Shown in pieces: positions 56,964 to 64,000 of a stretch of DNA of 64,000 nt. Positions within the stretch are counted from its first letter, which is position 1. Each line of letters opens with the position of its first letter. The position numbers and the translations under genes were made by a program. Source of the DNA: Salisediminibacterium halotolerans (GTDB lineage Bacteria > Bacillota > Bacilli > Bacillales > Salisediminibacteriaceae). The stretch covers positions 124,001 to 188,000 of the forward strand of contig NZ_RKQQ01000001.1 in assembly GCF_003814815.1 (NCBI RefSeq), read 5' to 3'. The notes beneath the pieces are model-generated. The model searched no databases, was not told the DNA's origin, and worked only from the letters and a program-made list of their open reading frames with translations.

Positions 56964-57952
56964 CAGTCGAGGTCGATCTCGGCGAGGACGGCGGGCGCGG
57001 CGCCGAGATCGTAAACGGTATCTTTGCCGCGTTCCAATTTCACCGCGCCAACCGCCTGCACGAGACGTCTCGCTGCCAATTGATCGGGCACGCCGAGAAA
57101 CACGGATGCGTCCGCGGCGGAAATATAGCGGCTGTATAAAAACATGTAATCGACAAGCGCCCGCGTGTGTGCCGCCGGCGCGAACGTTTTACAAGCCGGA
57201 CAGTGCCACGTTTTCGGCAGCCTTGTCATAACACGCAGGCACGCCGGGCACTGCACGCCCGTTTGAATGTCGCCGCGGCCGAGGCCGAGGCGTTCGGCGG
57301 CAGGCATCGCGTACGTATCGGGGATGTGCCAGGCGTTGATTTGCTGCGCGAGAGCTTCTAGCCGATCAGGCGTGTATGCGGTTTTTCCGCTTCGGTATTT
57401 GCGGCGCAGGTTGTCGATCTTGCGGATGAGCTGGGCGCTTTTGCAATGGGGGCCGGCGAGGTTTTGGGTGTTGGTGAGTTGGAGTTTGTCGTTGGCGAAG
57501 AAGACGGTGTAATCGACGGGGAGGTCGCAGCCGGCGCGGTCTTTCAGCAGCTGTTCGAGTTTTTCTTTGCGCAGGCGGGCTTGAGCGTCCGGGTTCGGCT
57601 CGACCTTCTCATCTCCGTCGCTGCGGCGGAAATCGCCGTTCGGCTGAATGGTGTACGTGCCGCTCCAGCATTTCGTTTCGATCAGAAAGATCATTTCCGG
57701 AAAAAGAAGCAGGCTGTCGATCTGGAAGGGGGCGGCTTTGTGCGGGAGTTTGAGCGCTTGAAAAATGTAAGTATCGCGGTCGTCATAAAGGCGGGTATAA
57801 TAGTCGGTTTTTTCTTCGCCGAGATACCCCCATTTGCGGTGCCGGCAGAGCGTTTCGAGTTCGGCTTTTTTCGGGTGGCTGTCGGCAATCCGCCGGAGCA
57901 GGCATTTTAAGTGCATGTATTCTTGCGGAACTGTCCGTTCTTTAATAATCAC
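56963..57952 (-). CDS. NERD-domain protein with zinc ribbon, in the comFB position
   Basis: This is a protein of about 329 residues. A NERD (nuclease-related) domain at about 35-150 shows Phe-Gln-Ile-Asp-Ser-Leu-Leu-Leu, Ile-Phe-Leu-Ile-Glu-Thr-Lys-Cys-Trp-Ser-Gly, the D-x(n)-E-x-K core of a PD-(D/E)xK fold. A zinc ribbon follows (Cys-Pro-Ala-Cys...Cys-Pro-Ala-Cys near 230-255), then a winged-helix-like tail. GTG 57952 lies 9 bases after AGGAG. TTG 57958 is too close. It is coupled to comFC and starts 14 bases after comFA, exactly where Bacillus has comFB. A role with incoming DNA is inferred. Confidence 0.82.
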   Translation of the reverse strand: MIIKERTVPQEYMHLKCLLRRIADSHPKKAELETLCRHRKWGYLGEEKTDYYTRLYDDRDTYIFQALKLPHKAAPFQIDSLLLFPEMIFLIETKCWSGTYTIQPNGDFRRSDGDEKVEPNPDAQARLRKEKLEQLLKDRAGCDLPVDYTVFFANDKLQLTNTQNLAGPHCKSAQLIRKIDNLRRKYRSGKTAYTPDRLEALAQQINAWHIPDTYAMPAAERLGLGRGDIQTGVQCPACLRVMTRLPKTWHCPACKTFAPAAHTRALVDYMFLYSRYISAADASVFLGVPDQLAARRLVQAVGAVKLERGKDTVYDLGAAPAVLAEIDLD

Positions 57953-57966
57953 TGGCAATCGCTCCT

Positions 57967-59415
57967 TTAATCGAGGTGGGTATTCATTTCGACCGTTTCT
58001 GCGTTCATCGCTTTAATATGCCGGACGGCGCACGCCATTTCTGCGGTGCGGCCGTGATGAAAGAAGATGACGTCGCCGGCGGGGTCGGCCGGGTTGCGCC
58101 CGGCCCGGCCGGCGATTTGCACGAGCGCGGATTCGGTGAAGATGGCGTCTTCCGCGCCGAGGACGGCGACTTGCACGCCGGGGACGGTGACGCCGCGTTC
58201 TAAGATCGTCGTCGTGAGAAGCAGGCGGATGGCGCCGCTGCGAAAGCGGGCGACCTTGTCCGTGCGGCCGGGATCGGCGGCATGGACGTGGTCGAACGCG
58301 TCCGGGGACGGGAGGTCGGCGGCGAGGGCGCGGACGAGGGCGGCCGCGGCGTCGTCTAATAGCGCAACGCGCGGGAGAAAGAGAAAGACGGGGCGGCCGG
58401 CCGCGAGCTGGGTGCGGAGCCAGCGCAAGAGCGGCGGCGGAACGCGGCCGCGGGCGCGGAGCCGTTTGTGCCAGTCGCCGGCCCAGCATAGCGTCGGCAC
58501 GGGCAGGTCGTGGCCGTGGTAGCGGCGCGGGATGCGGATATGCGGGAGGCGGCCGCTGGCGGCGGCCTGCTGCATATCCCGCGGGGGCGTTGCGGTTACG
58601 TAGACGGTGAGCGCGTCCGCGGTTGCGGCTTCTGAAACGGCATGCGTCAGTTTTTCATCAGCGGAAAACGGGAAGGCATCGACTTCATCAATGATGCAGA
58701 CGGGAAAATGACGCCGGTAGCGCATCGCCTGATGAGTCGTACAGATCACAAGTTCGGCTTGCGGAAAACGCTCGTCCGCGCCGCCGTATAACGCTGCCGT
58801 AACGGTATCCGGAAACGCCGCGGCAAAACGGGGCGCAAGTTCTAACACGACGTCCGTCCGCGGCGTGGCAATCATCACCGGAAAGCCCGACGCAAGCGCC
58901 TCGCGCACCGCTTGAAAGAGCATTTCCGTCTTGCCCGCGCCGCAGACAGCCCAAACGAGAAACTCGCCGCCGCCCGCACCGGAAGCGAGCCTCTCAACCT
59001 GCGCAGCCAATTTTCGCGCGGCCTGAGCCTGGGCCGCTGTCAACGTTCCCTCCCAAGCGAGCAGGACCGTGCGCGGCTGATAAACACTCTCCGGAATCCA
59101 GCCAACAAATTGCGCGCATTCGCTGACCCGCCCCATCATGATGCATGCCCGGCAGTAGGGGCACTCCTTGCCGCAATGGGCACACGGGTACGACCCGAAC
59201 AGCCGCGCTTCCTCGTTGCCGCAGCGGCCGCAGATCCGTTTTCCGGCTGCGTTTCGTTCAAATGCCGGAGATACTTGCACAAAACCGGCGTCAATATGCG
59301 CATTCAGCTCTTCACGCGTCACCTTTCGGCAAACTTCCGCATCGAGGAGCTTGCGTCCGGTCAACAGACGCTGCAGGGCCGAATCGGGCGTAAAGACAGA
59401 CGTATCCCTTGTCAT
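57967..59415 (-). CDS. comFA: Competence helicase ComFA
   Basis: This is a 482-residue DEAD-box-like ATPase. An N-terminal zinc finger holds Cys62/Cys65, Cys78/Cys81 and Cys88/Cys91. Walker A is Gly159-Ala-Gly-Lys-Thr163, Walker B is Asp-Glu-Val-Asp at 243-246, then Tyr-Val-Thr-Ala-Thr (motif III). Motif VI is Gln-Ile-Ala-Gly-Arg-Ala-Gly-Arg near 445. ComFA drives single-stranded DNA through the ComEC channel. The order comFA, NERD, comFC, yvyF, flgM is conserved except for the NERD gene. This gene has clearly higher GC than its neighbours. Confidence 0.95.
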   Translation of the reverse strand: MTRDTSVFTPDSALQRLLTGRKLLDAEVCRKVTREELNAHIDAGFVQVSPAFERNAAGKRICGRCGNEEARLFGSYPCAHCGKECPYCRACIMMGRVSECAQFVGWIPESVYQPRTVLLAWEGTLTAAQAQAARKLAAQVERLASGAGGGEFLVWAVCGAGKTEMLFQAVREALASGFPVMIATPRTDVVLELAPRFAAAFPDTVTAALYGGADERFPQAELVICTTHQAMRYRRHFPVCIIDEVDAFPFSADEKLTHAVSEAATADALTVYVTATPPRDMQQAAASGRLPHIRIPRRYHGHDLPVPTLCWAGDWHKRLRARGRVPPPLLRWLRTQLAAGRPVFLFLPRVALLDDAAAALVRALAADLPSPDAFDHVHAADPGRTDKVARFRSGAIRLLLTTTILERGVTVPGVQVAVLGAEDAIFTESALVQIAGRAGRNPADPAGDVIFFHHGRTAEMACAVRHIKAMNAETVEMNTHLD

Positions 59416-59461
59416 CAGATCACAGCCTTTTTATGAGATTGTTCAGTCGTTAAAGAGTAAG

Positions 59462-59507
59462 GGAAAAATAAAGCGCGGACGATCCGGCAAATTACCGGAC
59501 CGCGGCT
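59462..59507 (-). terminator. Terminator upstream of comFA (end of degV transcript)
   Basis: The arms AGCCGCGG and CCGCGCT, with an inner CCGG/CCGG, are followed by TTTATTTTTC on the minus strand. It lies between the degV stop and the comFA start. Confidence 0.7.
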
Positions 59508-59526
59508 TTTAGAATAAATGCGGGGA

Positions 59527-60384
59527 TTACACGGTTAAGCGGGCTTCCGTCCAGCCGATGCCGAGGCTGCCTTCTCCGATATGCGTTCCGATCACCGGAC
59601 CGAAATGACTGACGGTGACGTTGCACGCAGGGTGTTGGCCGCGAATCTCAGCGGCAATTTCTTCCGCTTTGTCCGGACGGTTCGCGTGAATAACGGCAAT
59701 TTCGAGCGCTTCGCCGCCCGCGGCATCTTCATCCAAGAGTGCGCGGATTTTCGCAAGCGCTTTTTTCTCCGTGCGGACCTTTTCGTACGGCACGATCACT
59801 TTATTTTCAAAATGAAGCACCGGCTTAATTTGCAACATGCTTCCGACGATCAATTGCGCTCCGTTGAGACGGCCGCCGCGGTGCAGATGGCTCAAGTCGT
59901 CGGCCATAAAATACGCGCGCGTACGGGTTTTCATGTCGTACAGATGATCCATTATTTCTTTGACGCTTTTACCTTTTTCGGCCAGTTTCGCTGCGGTTAA
60001 CACAAAAAAACCTTGCACGTAACAGCTGATTTCGGAATCAAATACGTGCACGCGGGCATTTTCGGTCACGTTTGCCGCTGTCAGCGCCGTCTGATGCGCG
60101 CCGCTGATCCCGCTCGAGAGAGTCACGACGATAATGTCGTCATACGTTTTTGCCAGTTCCGAAAACGTCTCTTCAAACAGACCGACCGGCGGCTGCGACG
60201 TTGTCGGCAGCTGCTCGGCCGACTTCATTTTTTCATAAAATTGCTCCGCGGTAATATCCGTTTCTTCTTGAAACGTCTCGTCGCCGAATATAACATTTAG
60301 CGGCACCATCGTGATCCCGTATTCGCTTCGCTCTGCTGCCGATAAATAAGCGGTGCTGTCTGTGACAATCGCGATTTCACTCAT
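59527..60384 (-). CDS. degV: DegV family fatty-acid-binding protein
   Basis: This 285-residue protein starts Ile-Ala-Ile-Val-Thr-Asp-Ser-Thr-Ala and has Ile-Thr-Ala-Glu-Gln-Phe-Tyr-Glu. It has Thr-Thr-Ser-Gln-Pro, the Ser-Ser-Gly-Ile-Ser-Gly segment near 92 that holds a fatty acid carboxylate, and His-Phe-Gly-Pro-Val-Ile-Gly-Thr-His near the end. DegV/FakB proteins present fatty acids to the kinase FakA. It sits between degU and comFA, where B. subtilis has yviA. I chose ATG 60384; a longer frame lacks a better ribosome binding site. Confidence 0.9.
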   Translation of the reverse strand: MSEIAIVTDSTAYLSAAERSEYGITMVPLNVIFGDETFQEETDITAEQFYEKMKSAEQLPTTSQPPVGLFEETFSELAKTYDDIIVVTLSSGISGAHQTALTAANVTENARVHVFDSEISCYVQGFFVLTAAKLAEKGKSVKEIMDHLYDMKTRTRAYFMADDLSHLHRGGRLNGAQLIVGSMLQIKPVLHFENKVIVPYEKVRTEKKALAKIRALLDEDAAGGEALEIAVIHANRPDKAEEIAAEIRGQHPACNVTVSHFGPVIGTHIGEGSLGIGWTEARLTV

Positions 60385-60502
60385 AGAACGTCCACTTCTT
60401 TCCGTGATATTTTCAAGATCCGGTAACAACCGGAAAACCTGTCTCTTATCTTATCAACAGGCTGATCCCTTTGTCTATTCCGGAACGCTCAGCTCAGCAC
60501 AA

Positions 60503-60531
60503 AGACGCCGAACCTTTTAGCGGTCCGGCGC
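60503..60531 (-). terminator. Terminator of degU
   Basis: The arms CGCCGGACC and GGTTCGGCG with a GCTAAAA loop are followed by TCTTTG on the minus strand, 15 bases past the degU stop. Confidence 0.7.
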
Positions 60532-60545
60532 TTAGTGCAACAAGA

Positions 60546-61244
60546 TCAGTTTACCTGCACCCAGCCGTTTTTAATCGCTTCAACTACCGCTTGCGTCCGG
60601 TCGTTCATGTTCATCTTTTGCAAAATATTGCTTACGTGGTTTTTCACCGTTTTCTCCGAAATGTACAGCGTCTCGCCGATCGCACGGTTGCTCTTGCCGT
60701 CGGTCATCAGCTGGAGCACTTCACATTCGCGGCGCGTCAACAAGTGCAGCGGCCGGCGGTACTCCACTTCCCGAAAACCGACTTCGGAACGTCCGCCGCC
60801 GTCGCTCGCGAGGCGCCGGTACTCGCTGATCAAGTTGTGGGTAACCTTCGGATGAATATACGCGCCGCCGTTGCCGACAACCCGAACCGCTTCAATTAAC
60901 GCCTCGGTATCCATCTCTTTTAACAAGTACCCGCTTGCACCGGTTTTCAGTACGTGTGTAACGTACGATTCATCATCATGAATGGAAAGAATCAGCACGT
61001 TGACATTCGGGAATGTTTCAACGAGCGTCTTCGTCGCTTCCATGCCGTTCACTCCCGGCATATTGATATCCATCAAGACAACGTGCGGTTTATTCTGCCG
61101 CACCAAGTCGAGCACCTCGTCGCCATCGTTTCCTTCCGCGACGACTTCCATCCCCGGTTCCATCGATAAAATCCGTTTGACCCCCTCGCGAAACAATTGG
61201 TGGTCGTCAATCAGTATAATACGAAGCTGTTCTTCAGTTGACAT
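60546..61244 (-). CDS. degU: Response regulator DegU
   Basis: This 232-residue protein has a receiver domain with Asp13/Asp14 and phospho-acceptor Asp59 (Leu-Met-Asp-Ile-Asn-Met-Pro). A LuxR-type helix-turn-helix is in the C-terminal third (Leu-Thr-Arg-Arg-Glu-Cys-Glu-Val-Leu, Ser-Asn-Arg-Ala-Ile-Gly-Glu, Lys-Thr-Val-Lys-Asn-His-Val-Ser). Next to degS this is DegU, the regulator of exoenzymes, competence and motility, and a likely controller of the Vpr-type protease. GGAGG precedes ATG 61244. A 147-base gap to degS may hold an extra promoter. Confidence 0.94.
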   Translation of the reverse strand: MSTEEQLRIILIDDHQLFREGVKRILSMEPGMEVVAEGNDGDEVLDLVRQNKPHVVLMDINMPGVNGMEATKTLVETFPNVNVLILSIHDDESYVTHVLKTGASGYLLKEMDTEALIEAVRVVGNGGAYIHPKVTHNLISEYRRLASDGGGRSEVGFREVEYRRPLHLLTRRECEVLQLMTDGKSNRAIGETLYISEKTVKNHVSNILQKMNMNDRTQAVVEAIKNGWVQVN

Positions 61245-61391
61245 GACAATTCCTCCTTCATGGTAAATTAATGGCAATGATTTGTTTTGATTATTGGCTT
61301 AATTCGTCTGTCATCCATCTTTTAGCATCGTGCAAATGGTTTAACTTGTATATCCGTCCAGCAACGAAATTTTATAGGACTCTTTTTTGTT

Positions 61392-62552
61392 TCAGCTGTC
61401 AGAATGCTCTGCTGCCGGCTCACTCGCATCTATTGGTATATGCATCATAATCAGTGTTCCTTTGCGCGGCTTCGAGTCGATCGTCAATTCGCCTTCCAGC
61501 ATGTTGACTCGTTCTTTCATGCCGACGAGTCCAAAACTGTCCTCGGACGCCTCTTCAGTCAGAAAGCCTTTGCCGTCGTCGCGGACGAGCGCCGTCGCCC
61601 GGTCTTTTTTCAAATCAAGTTTCACTTCAATTTGATCCGGTTCTGCGTGCTTTAGCGCATTTTGCACGCCTTCTTGAATAAAGCGGAAAATCGCGATTTC
61701 TATATGCGAAGGCAGGCGCCGGTCATCGCCGACGTTTTTGAAACGGATCGTCACAGCGTCATGATGATCGTCGACTGTCCGTAAATATTTCGCGAGCGTC
61801 GGTGCTAAACCGAGATCATCGAGTGTCATCGGGCGCAGATCATAAATGATCCGCCTCACTTCGCTCAAAGTCGACTGAACCATTGCCCGGAGATCGCGGA
61901 TTTCTTCCCGCGCTTTCGCGACGCTCTCTTGATCGAGCACTTTTTCGACAAGCTCTGAACGAAGCATGACGTTCGCCATCGACTGCGCCGGGCCGTCATG
62001 AATTTCCCGCGACAGTTTTTTCCGCTCTTCTTCCTGCGCTTGGATAATCCGCACACCGAATTTTTGCATCTCTTCAGCGTCGTGGACAAAGTCCGACACA
62101 GCTTGCAAATCGCCGCTTAAATAGTGCAGAACCGCATTGATTTGATTAATCAGCTGGTCAGCCCGTTCAATCGTATCGCGCAATTTCAGCAGCCTGCGCT
62201 CAATTTGATCCCGCCGTTCCCGGAGCTGCGTTTCTTCTTGCTGTAAAACAGCGAGCTGAATTTGATAATCTTTCGCTTGTTCGTACGCTTCTTTTACTTC
62301 TTCATCAGTATACGAACCGAAATGCTTGCTCACTTCCGCAAGGCGATTCCGGGCAAAACGTGAATGCAGTTCAGTCCTTTCGGAACGCTCGATCACATCC
62401 ACGACTTTTTGCTGAATGTCTTTTAATTCCTTGTTTAACTGCTCATATTCCGAGCGGGAATCTTCGCCGATTTCAAAAATTTCTTCTTTGCTTTTGGCGA
62501 CCATATCCATCATATTATCCAAGATTTGGTCAATTGATGAAGCTGAATTCAT
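61392..62552 (-). CDS. degS: Sensor histidine kinase DegS
   Basis: This is a 386-residue soluble kinase. The first 170 residues are sensor coiled coil. A HisKA_3 domain has His185 (Ser-Arg-Glu-Ile-His-Asp-Gly-Pro-Ala-Gln), and an HATPase has Asp-Asp-Gly-Lys-Gly-Phe and Phe-Gly-Leu-Val-Gly-Met. The length and lack of membrane helices match DegS. ATG 62552 follows GAGGGGG. It is divergent from yvyE as in B. subtilis. DegS phosphorylates DegU in response to cell-state signals. Confidence 0.94.
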   Translation of the reverse strand: MNSASSIDQILDNMMDMVAKSKEEIFEIGEDSRSEYEQLNKELKDIQQKVVDVIERSERTELHSRFARNRLAEVSKHFGSYTDEEVKEAYEQAKDYQIQLAVLQQEETQLRERRDQIERRLLKLRDTIERADQLINQINAVLHYLSGDLQAVSDFVHDAEEMQKFGVRIIQAQEEERKKLSREIHDGPAQSMANVMLRSELVEKVLDQESVAKAREEIRDLRAMVQSTLSEVRRIIYDLRPMTLDDLGLAPTLAKYLRTVDDHHDAVTIRFKNVGDDRRLPSHIEIAIFRFIQEGVQNALKHAEPDQIEVKLDLKKDRATALVRDDGKGFLTEEASEDSFGLVGMKERVNMLEGELTIDSKPRKGTLIMMHIPIDASEPAAEHSDS

Positions 62553-62909
62553 GCGACCCCCTCTTTCCAGATGCACTGCATGTTGTGATAATCTTGACTG
62601 AGGAGCGCCGTTCACTGGAATAAGTCGCGTCCCTTCGACGATTTATGGGGGTACCCGTAAAAAATCGGGGGAAATCGTCATGTTTAATTCTTCATAGAAC
62701 GGGAGTCCTCCCCTTTCATCATATGCGAAAATATCGCATTTGTCTAAGAAAGTTGTTAAACTGTCAGAAAGAAAATTCACACAGCATGACGGGAGTATAA
62801 GCCTTTTGGACAAGGCCTATACACACTATACCCGATATTTGTGAATTATCCCCCCGGATTACACAACTTTTTAACTTTTTTTAATCCGACTGAAATGAGG
62901 AGAAAGCAG
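62553..62909. other. Divergent promoter region of degS and yvyE
   Basis: The region has AT-rich TTGTTAAAC...TATACC-type sequence toward yvyE and a small stem GCCTT/AAGGC at about 62803-62817. No gene is seen. Specific -35/-10 boxes are uncertain. Confidence 0.4.
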
Positions 62910-63551
62910 ATGTTACCTTCGTATTACACAGTGAAAGGGTACGGCGAATATGAATATGTCATCCAAAAATCGCGCTTTATTACATACGTTGACCGGGTCG
63001 CCTCAGAAGAGGAAGCGCACGCGTTTATTGAGCAAATCAAAAAAAGGCATCATGACGCAGCCCACAACTGTTCCGCTTATATGATCGGCGAGAACAACCT
63101 GATTCAAAAAGCCAACGATGACGGTGAACCTTCCGGCACGGCCGGCGTCCCGATGCTTGATGTGTTAAAAAAACGCGACTTAAAAGACACTGTCGTCGTC
63201 GTCACCCGCTACTTCGGCGGTATTAAGCTCGGCGCAGGCGGTTTGATCCGTGCGTACGGAACAGCGGTGAGCGAAGGGGTCAAAGCAGCCGGCATCGTCG
63301 AACGCCGGTTAGCCGGCGTTTATTCGGCAGCCTTTTCGTACAGTTATCTCGGCAAAGTCGAAAACGATATCCGCTCGTCCCGCTTTTTGTTAAAGGAAAT
63401 GGCTTATCTCGAACAGCCGACCTTGTATGCTTACGTCGTATCCGGTGAAGAAGAAACTTTTAAAAATTGGATCGCCGATATTACCAACGGCACGGCAACG
63501 GTCAACCACGAAGAAGATACCTACCTCGAATACCCGGTCGAAACCGGCTAA
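62910..63551 (+). CDS. yvyE: YigZ/IMPACT family protein YvyE
   Basis: This 213-residue protein has the UPF0029/IMPACT signature: Ser-Arg-Phe-Ile-Thr-Tyr, His-Asp-Ala-Ala-His-Asn-Cys-Ser-Ala-Tyr, Asp-Asp-Gly-Glu-Pro-Ser-Gly-Thr-Ala-Gly, Val-Thr-Arg-Tyr-Phe-Gly-Gly-Ile-Lys-Leu-Gly-Ala-Gly-Gly-Leu. A C-terminal DUF1949 domain follows. Function is unresolved (ribosome- or stress-related in eukaryotic relatives). ATG 62910 follows GAGGAG. It is divergent from degS, a conserved arrangement in Bacillus. Confidence 0.92.
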   Translation: MLPSYYTVKGYGEYEYVIQKSRFITYVDRVASEEEAHAFIEQIKKRHHDAAHNCSAYMIGENNLIQKANDDGEPSGTAGVPMLDVLKKRDLKDTVVVVTRYFGGIKLGAGGLIRAYGTAVSEGVKAAGIVERRLAGVYSAAFSYSYLGKVENDIRSSRFLLKEMAYLEQPTLYAYVVSGEEETFKNWIADITNGTATVNHEEDTYLEYPVETG

Positions 63552-63555
63552 ACGC

Positions 63556-63593
63556 AAGAAACCCGGATGACAAGACTGTCATCCGGGTTTCTT
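63556..63593. terminator. Bidirectional terminator after yvyE
   Basis: The arms AAGAAACCCGGATGACA and TGTCATCCGGGTTTCTT pair perfectly with a three-base loop between convergent genes. Confidence 0.88.
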
Positions 63594-63605
63594 AAGTATG
63601 TTCGG

Positions 63606-63977
63606 TTAAACTTTAATCCGCTCGCGCATTAAATCGAGCCGTTTTTCACCGACGCCCTGAATCTTAAGCAAATCGTCGACCGATTGAAACCCCTTCACGC
63701 GGCGCCGTTCATTTATAATCCGGTGAGCAAAATCTGTCCCGACGCCGGGAATATACAGGAGCTGATCGAAATCAGCCCGGTTCAAATCGATCCGGCCATC
63801 TTCCGCCGCTTCTTCCGTTTGCTCGGGCAAATCGGTTTTATCGGCCGGCTTTACTGCTTCATCAACGCGTAAACTGTTTGTGCATTGATTTTTAACTGGT
63901 TTTAATTCTTTGAAAAACGGCAGCAGCCAGCCGATCGTCACAATCGCCGCTAACACGACGAGCACACGCTTTAACAT
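63606..63977 (-). CDS. ComEA-like helix-hairpin-helix DNA-binding protein
   Basis: This is a 123-residue protein. One N-terminal membrane helix (residues 4-20) and a short acidic linker are followed by two helix-hairpin-helix motifs: Asp-Leu-Asn-Arg-Ala-Asp...Ile-Pro-Gly-Val-Gly and Phe-Gln-Ser-Val-Asp-Asp-Leu...Ile-Gln-Gly-Val-Gly. This is the DNA-binding part of ComEA. It is shorter than B. subtilis ComEA (205), lacking the oligomerisation domain, and stands apart from comEC. It may be a second surface DNA receptor or a ComEA paralogue. GGGAGAGAG precedes the ATG. Confidence 0.82.
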   Translation of the reverse strand: MLKRVLVVLAAIVTIGWLLPFFKELKPVKNQCTNSLRVDEAVKPADKTDLPEQTEEAAEDGRIDLNRADFDQLLYIPGVGTDFAHRIINERRRVKGFQSVDDLLKIQGVGEKRLDLMRERIKV

Positions 63978-64000
63978 GACTCTCTCTCCCTTGCCTTAAG

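Overview
The window comes from a Firmicute of the family Bacillaceae, most likely a halophilic or haloalkaliphilic one. Three things point there. The flagellar and competence gene order matches Bacillus subtilis. The ribosome binding sites are strong AGGAGG types. The secreted proteins (a Vpr-type protease and the lipoproteins) are very acidic. Base composition is balanced over most of the window and falls visibly between about 36 and 46.5 kb. I see no rRNA, tRNA, CRISPR-cas or intact transposase genes.

Layout. 0-2.3 kb: 3' part of a molybdate transporter operon (modABC). 2.3-9 kb: an aldo/keto reductase, a yxlEFG-like ABC exporter, a DUF6544 gene broken by an amber codon, a stand-alone E2-type acyltransferase, a DMT exporter and a small membrane-anchored hydrolase. 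9-11 kb: a repeat element with terminal inverted repeats, flanked by duplicated hairpins, then an old-yellow-enzyme reductase. 11.4-12.2 kb: a microbial rhodopsin with the unusual D-T-K motif (Asp85, Thr89, Lys96), predicted to be a green-absorbing proton pump of the Exiguobacterium type. 12.3-18.3 kb: an Fbp/Afu-type ABC importer with a metallo-hydrolase and a divergent LysR regulator. 18.5-24.7 kb: small membrane proteins, fliD with a perfect sigma-D promoter, yjfB, yyaC, two Rossmann oxidoreductases and a striking 51-bp-period palindromic array.

24.9-32 kb: a small lmo0937-type membrane protein, then a sulfur block. This holds a two-component system whose PAS domain has three of the four NreB cluster cysteines, a persulfide-dioxygenase/rhodanese fusion, a DUF1641 protein, a sulfide:quinone reductase and a SulP permease. 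32.4-34.8 kb: the Vpr-like protease. 35-46.5 kb: an AT-rich accessory stretch. It holds a DUF429 protein, a lipoprotein, a sugar-transfer type ATP-grasp enzyme, a WHH nuclease toxin interrupted by an amber codon, a four-helix membrane protein with a very long coiled coil, a divergent two-helix membrane protein, and a membrane-anchored PD-(D/E)xK-like protein with a glycine zipper. Decayed gene fragments lie between them. This stretch is the best candidate for an undescribed defence or conflict system.

46.5-64 kb: the conserved motility/competence block, all leftward until the last genes: two flagellin genes with duplicated sigma-D/CsrA-site leaders, a LuxR-type regulator, csrA, fliW, yviE, flgL, flgK, flgN, flgM, yvyF, comFC, a NERD-domain gene in the usual comFB position, comFA, degV, degU, degS, then yvyE and a ComEA-like helix-hairpin-helix protein. 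FliW, CsrA, the flagellin leaders, FlgM and the sigma-D promoters together give the known partner-switching control of flagellin. Two copies of the intergenic repeat have entered this operon.
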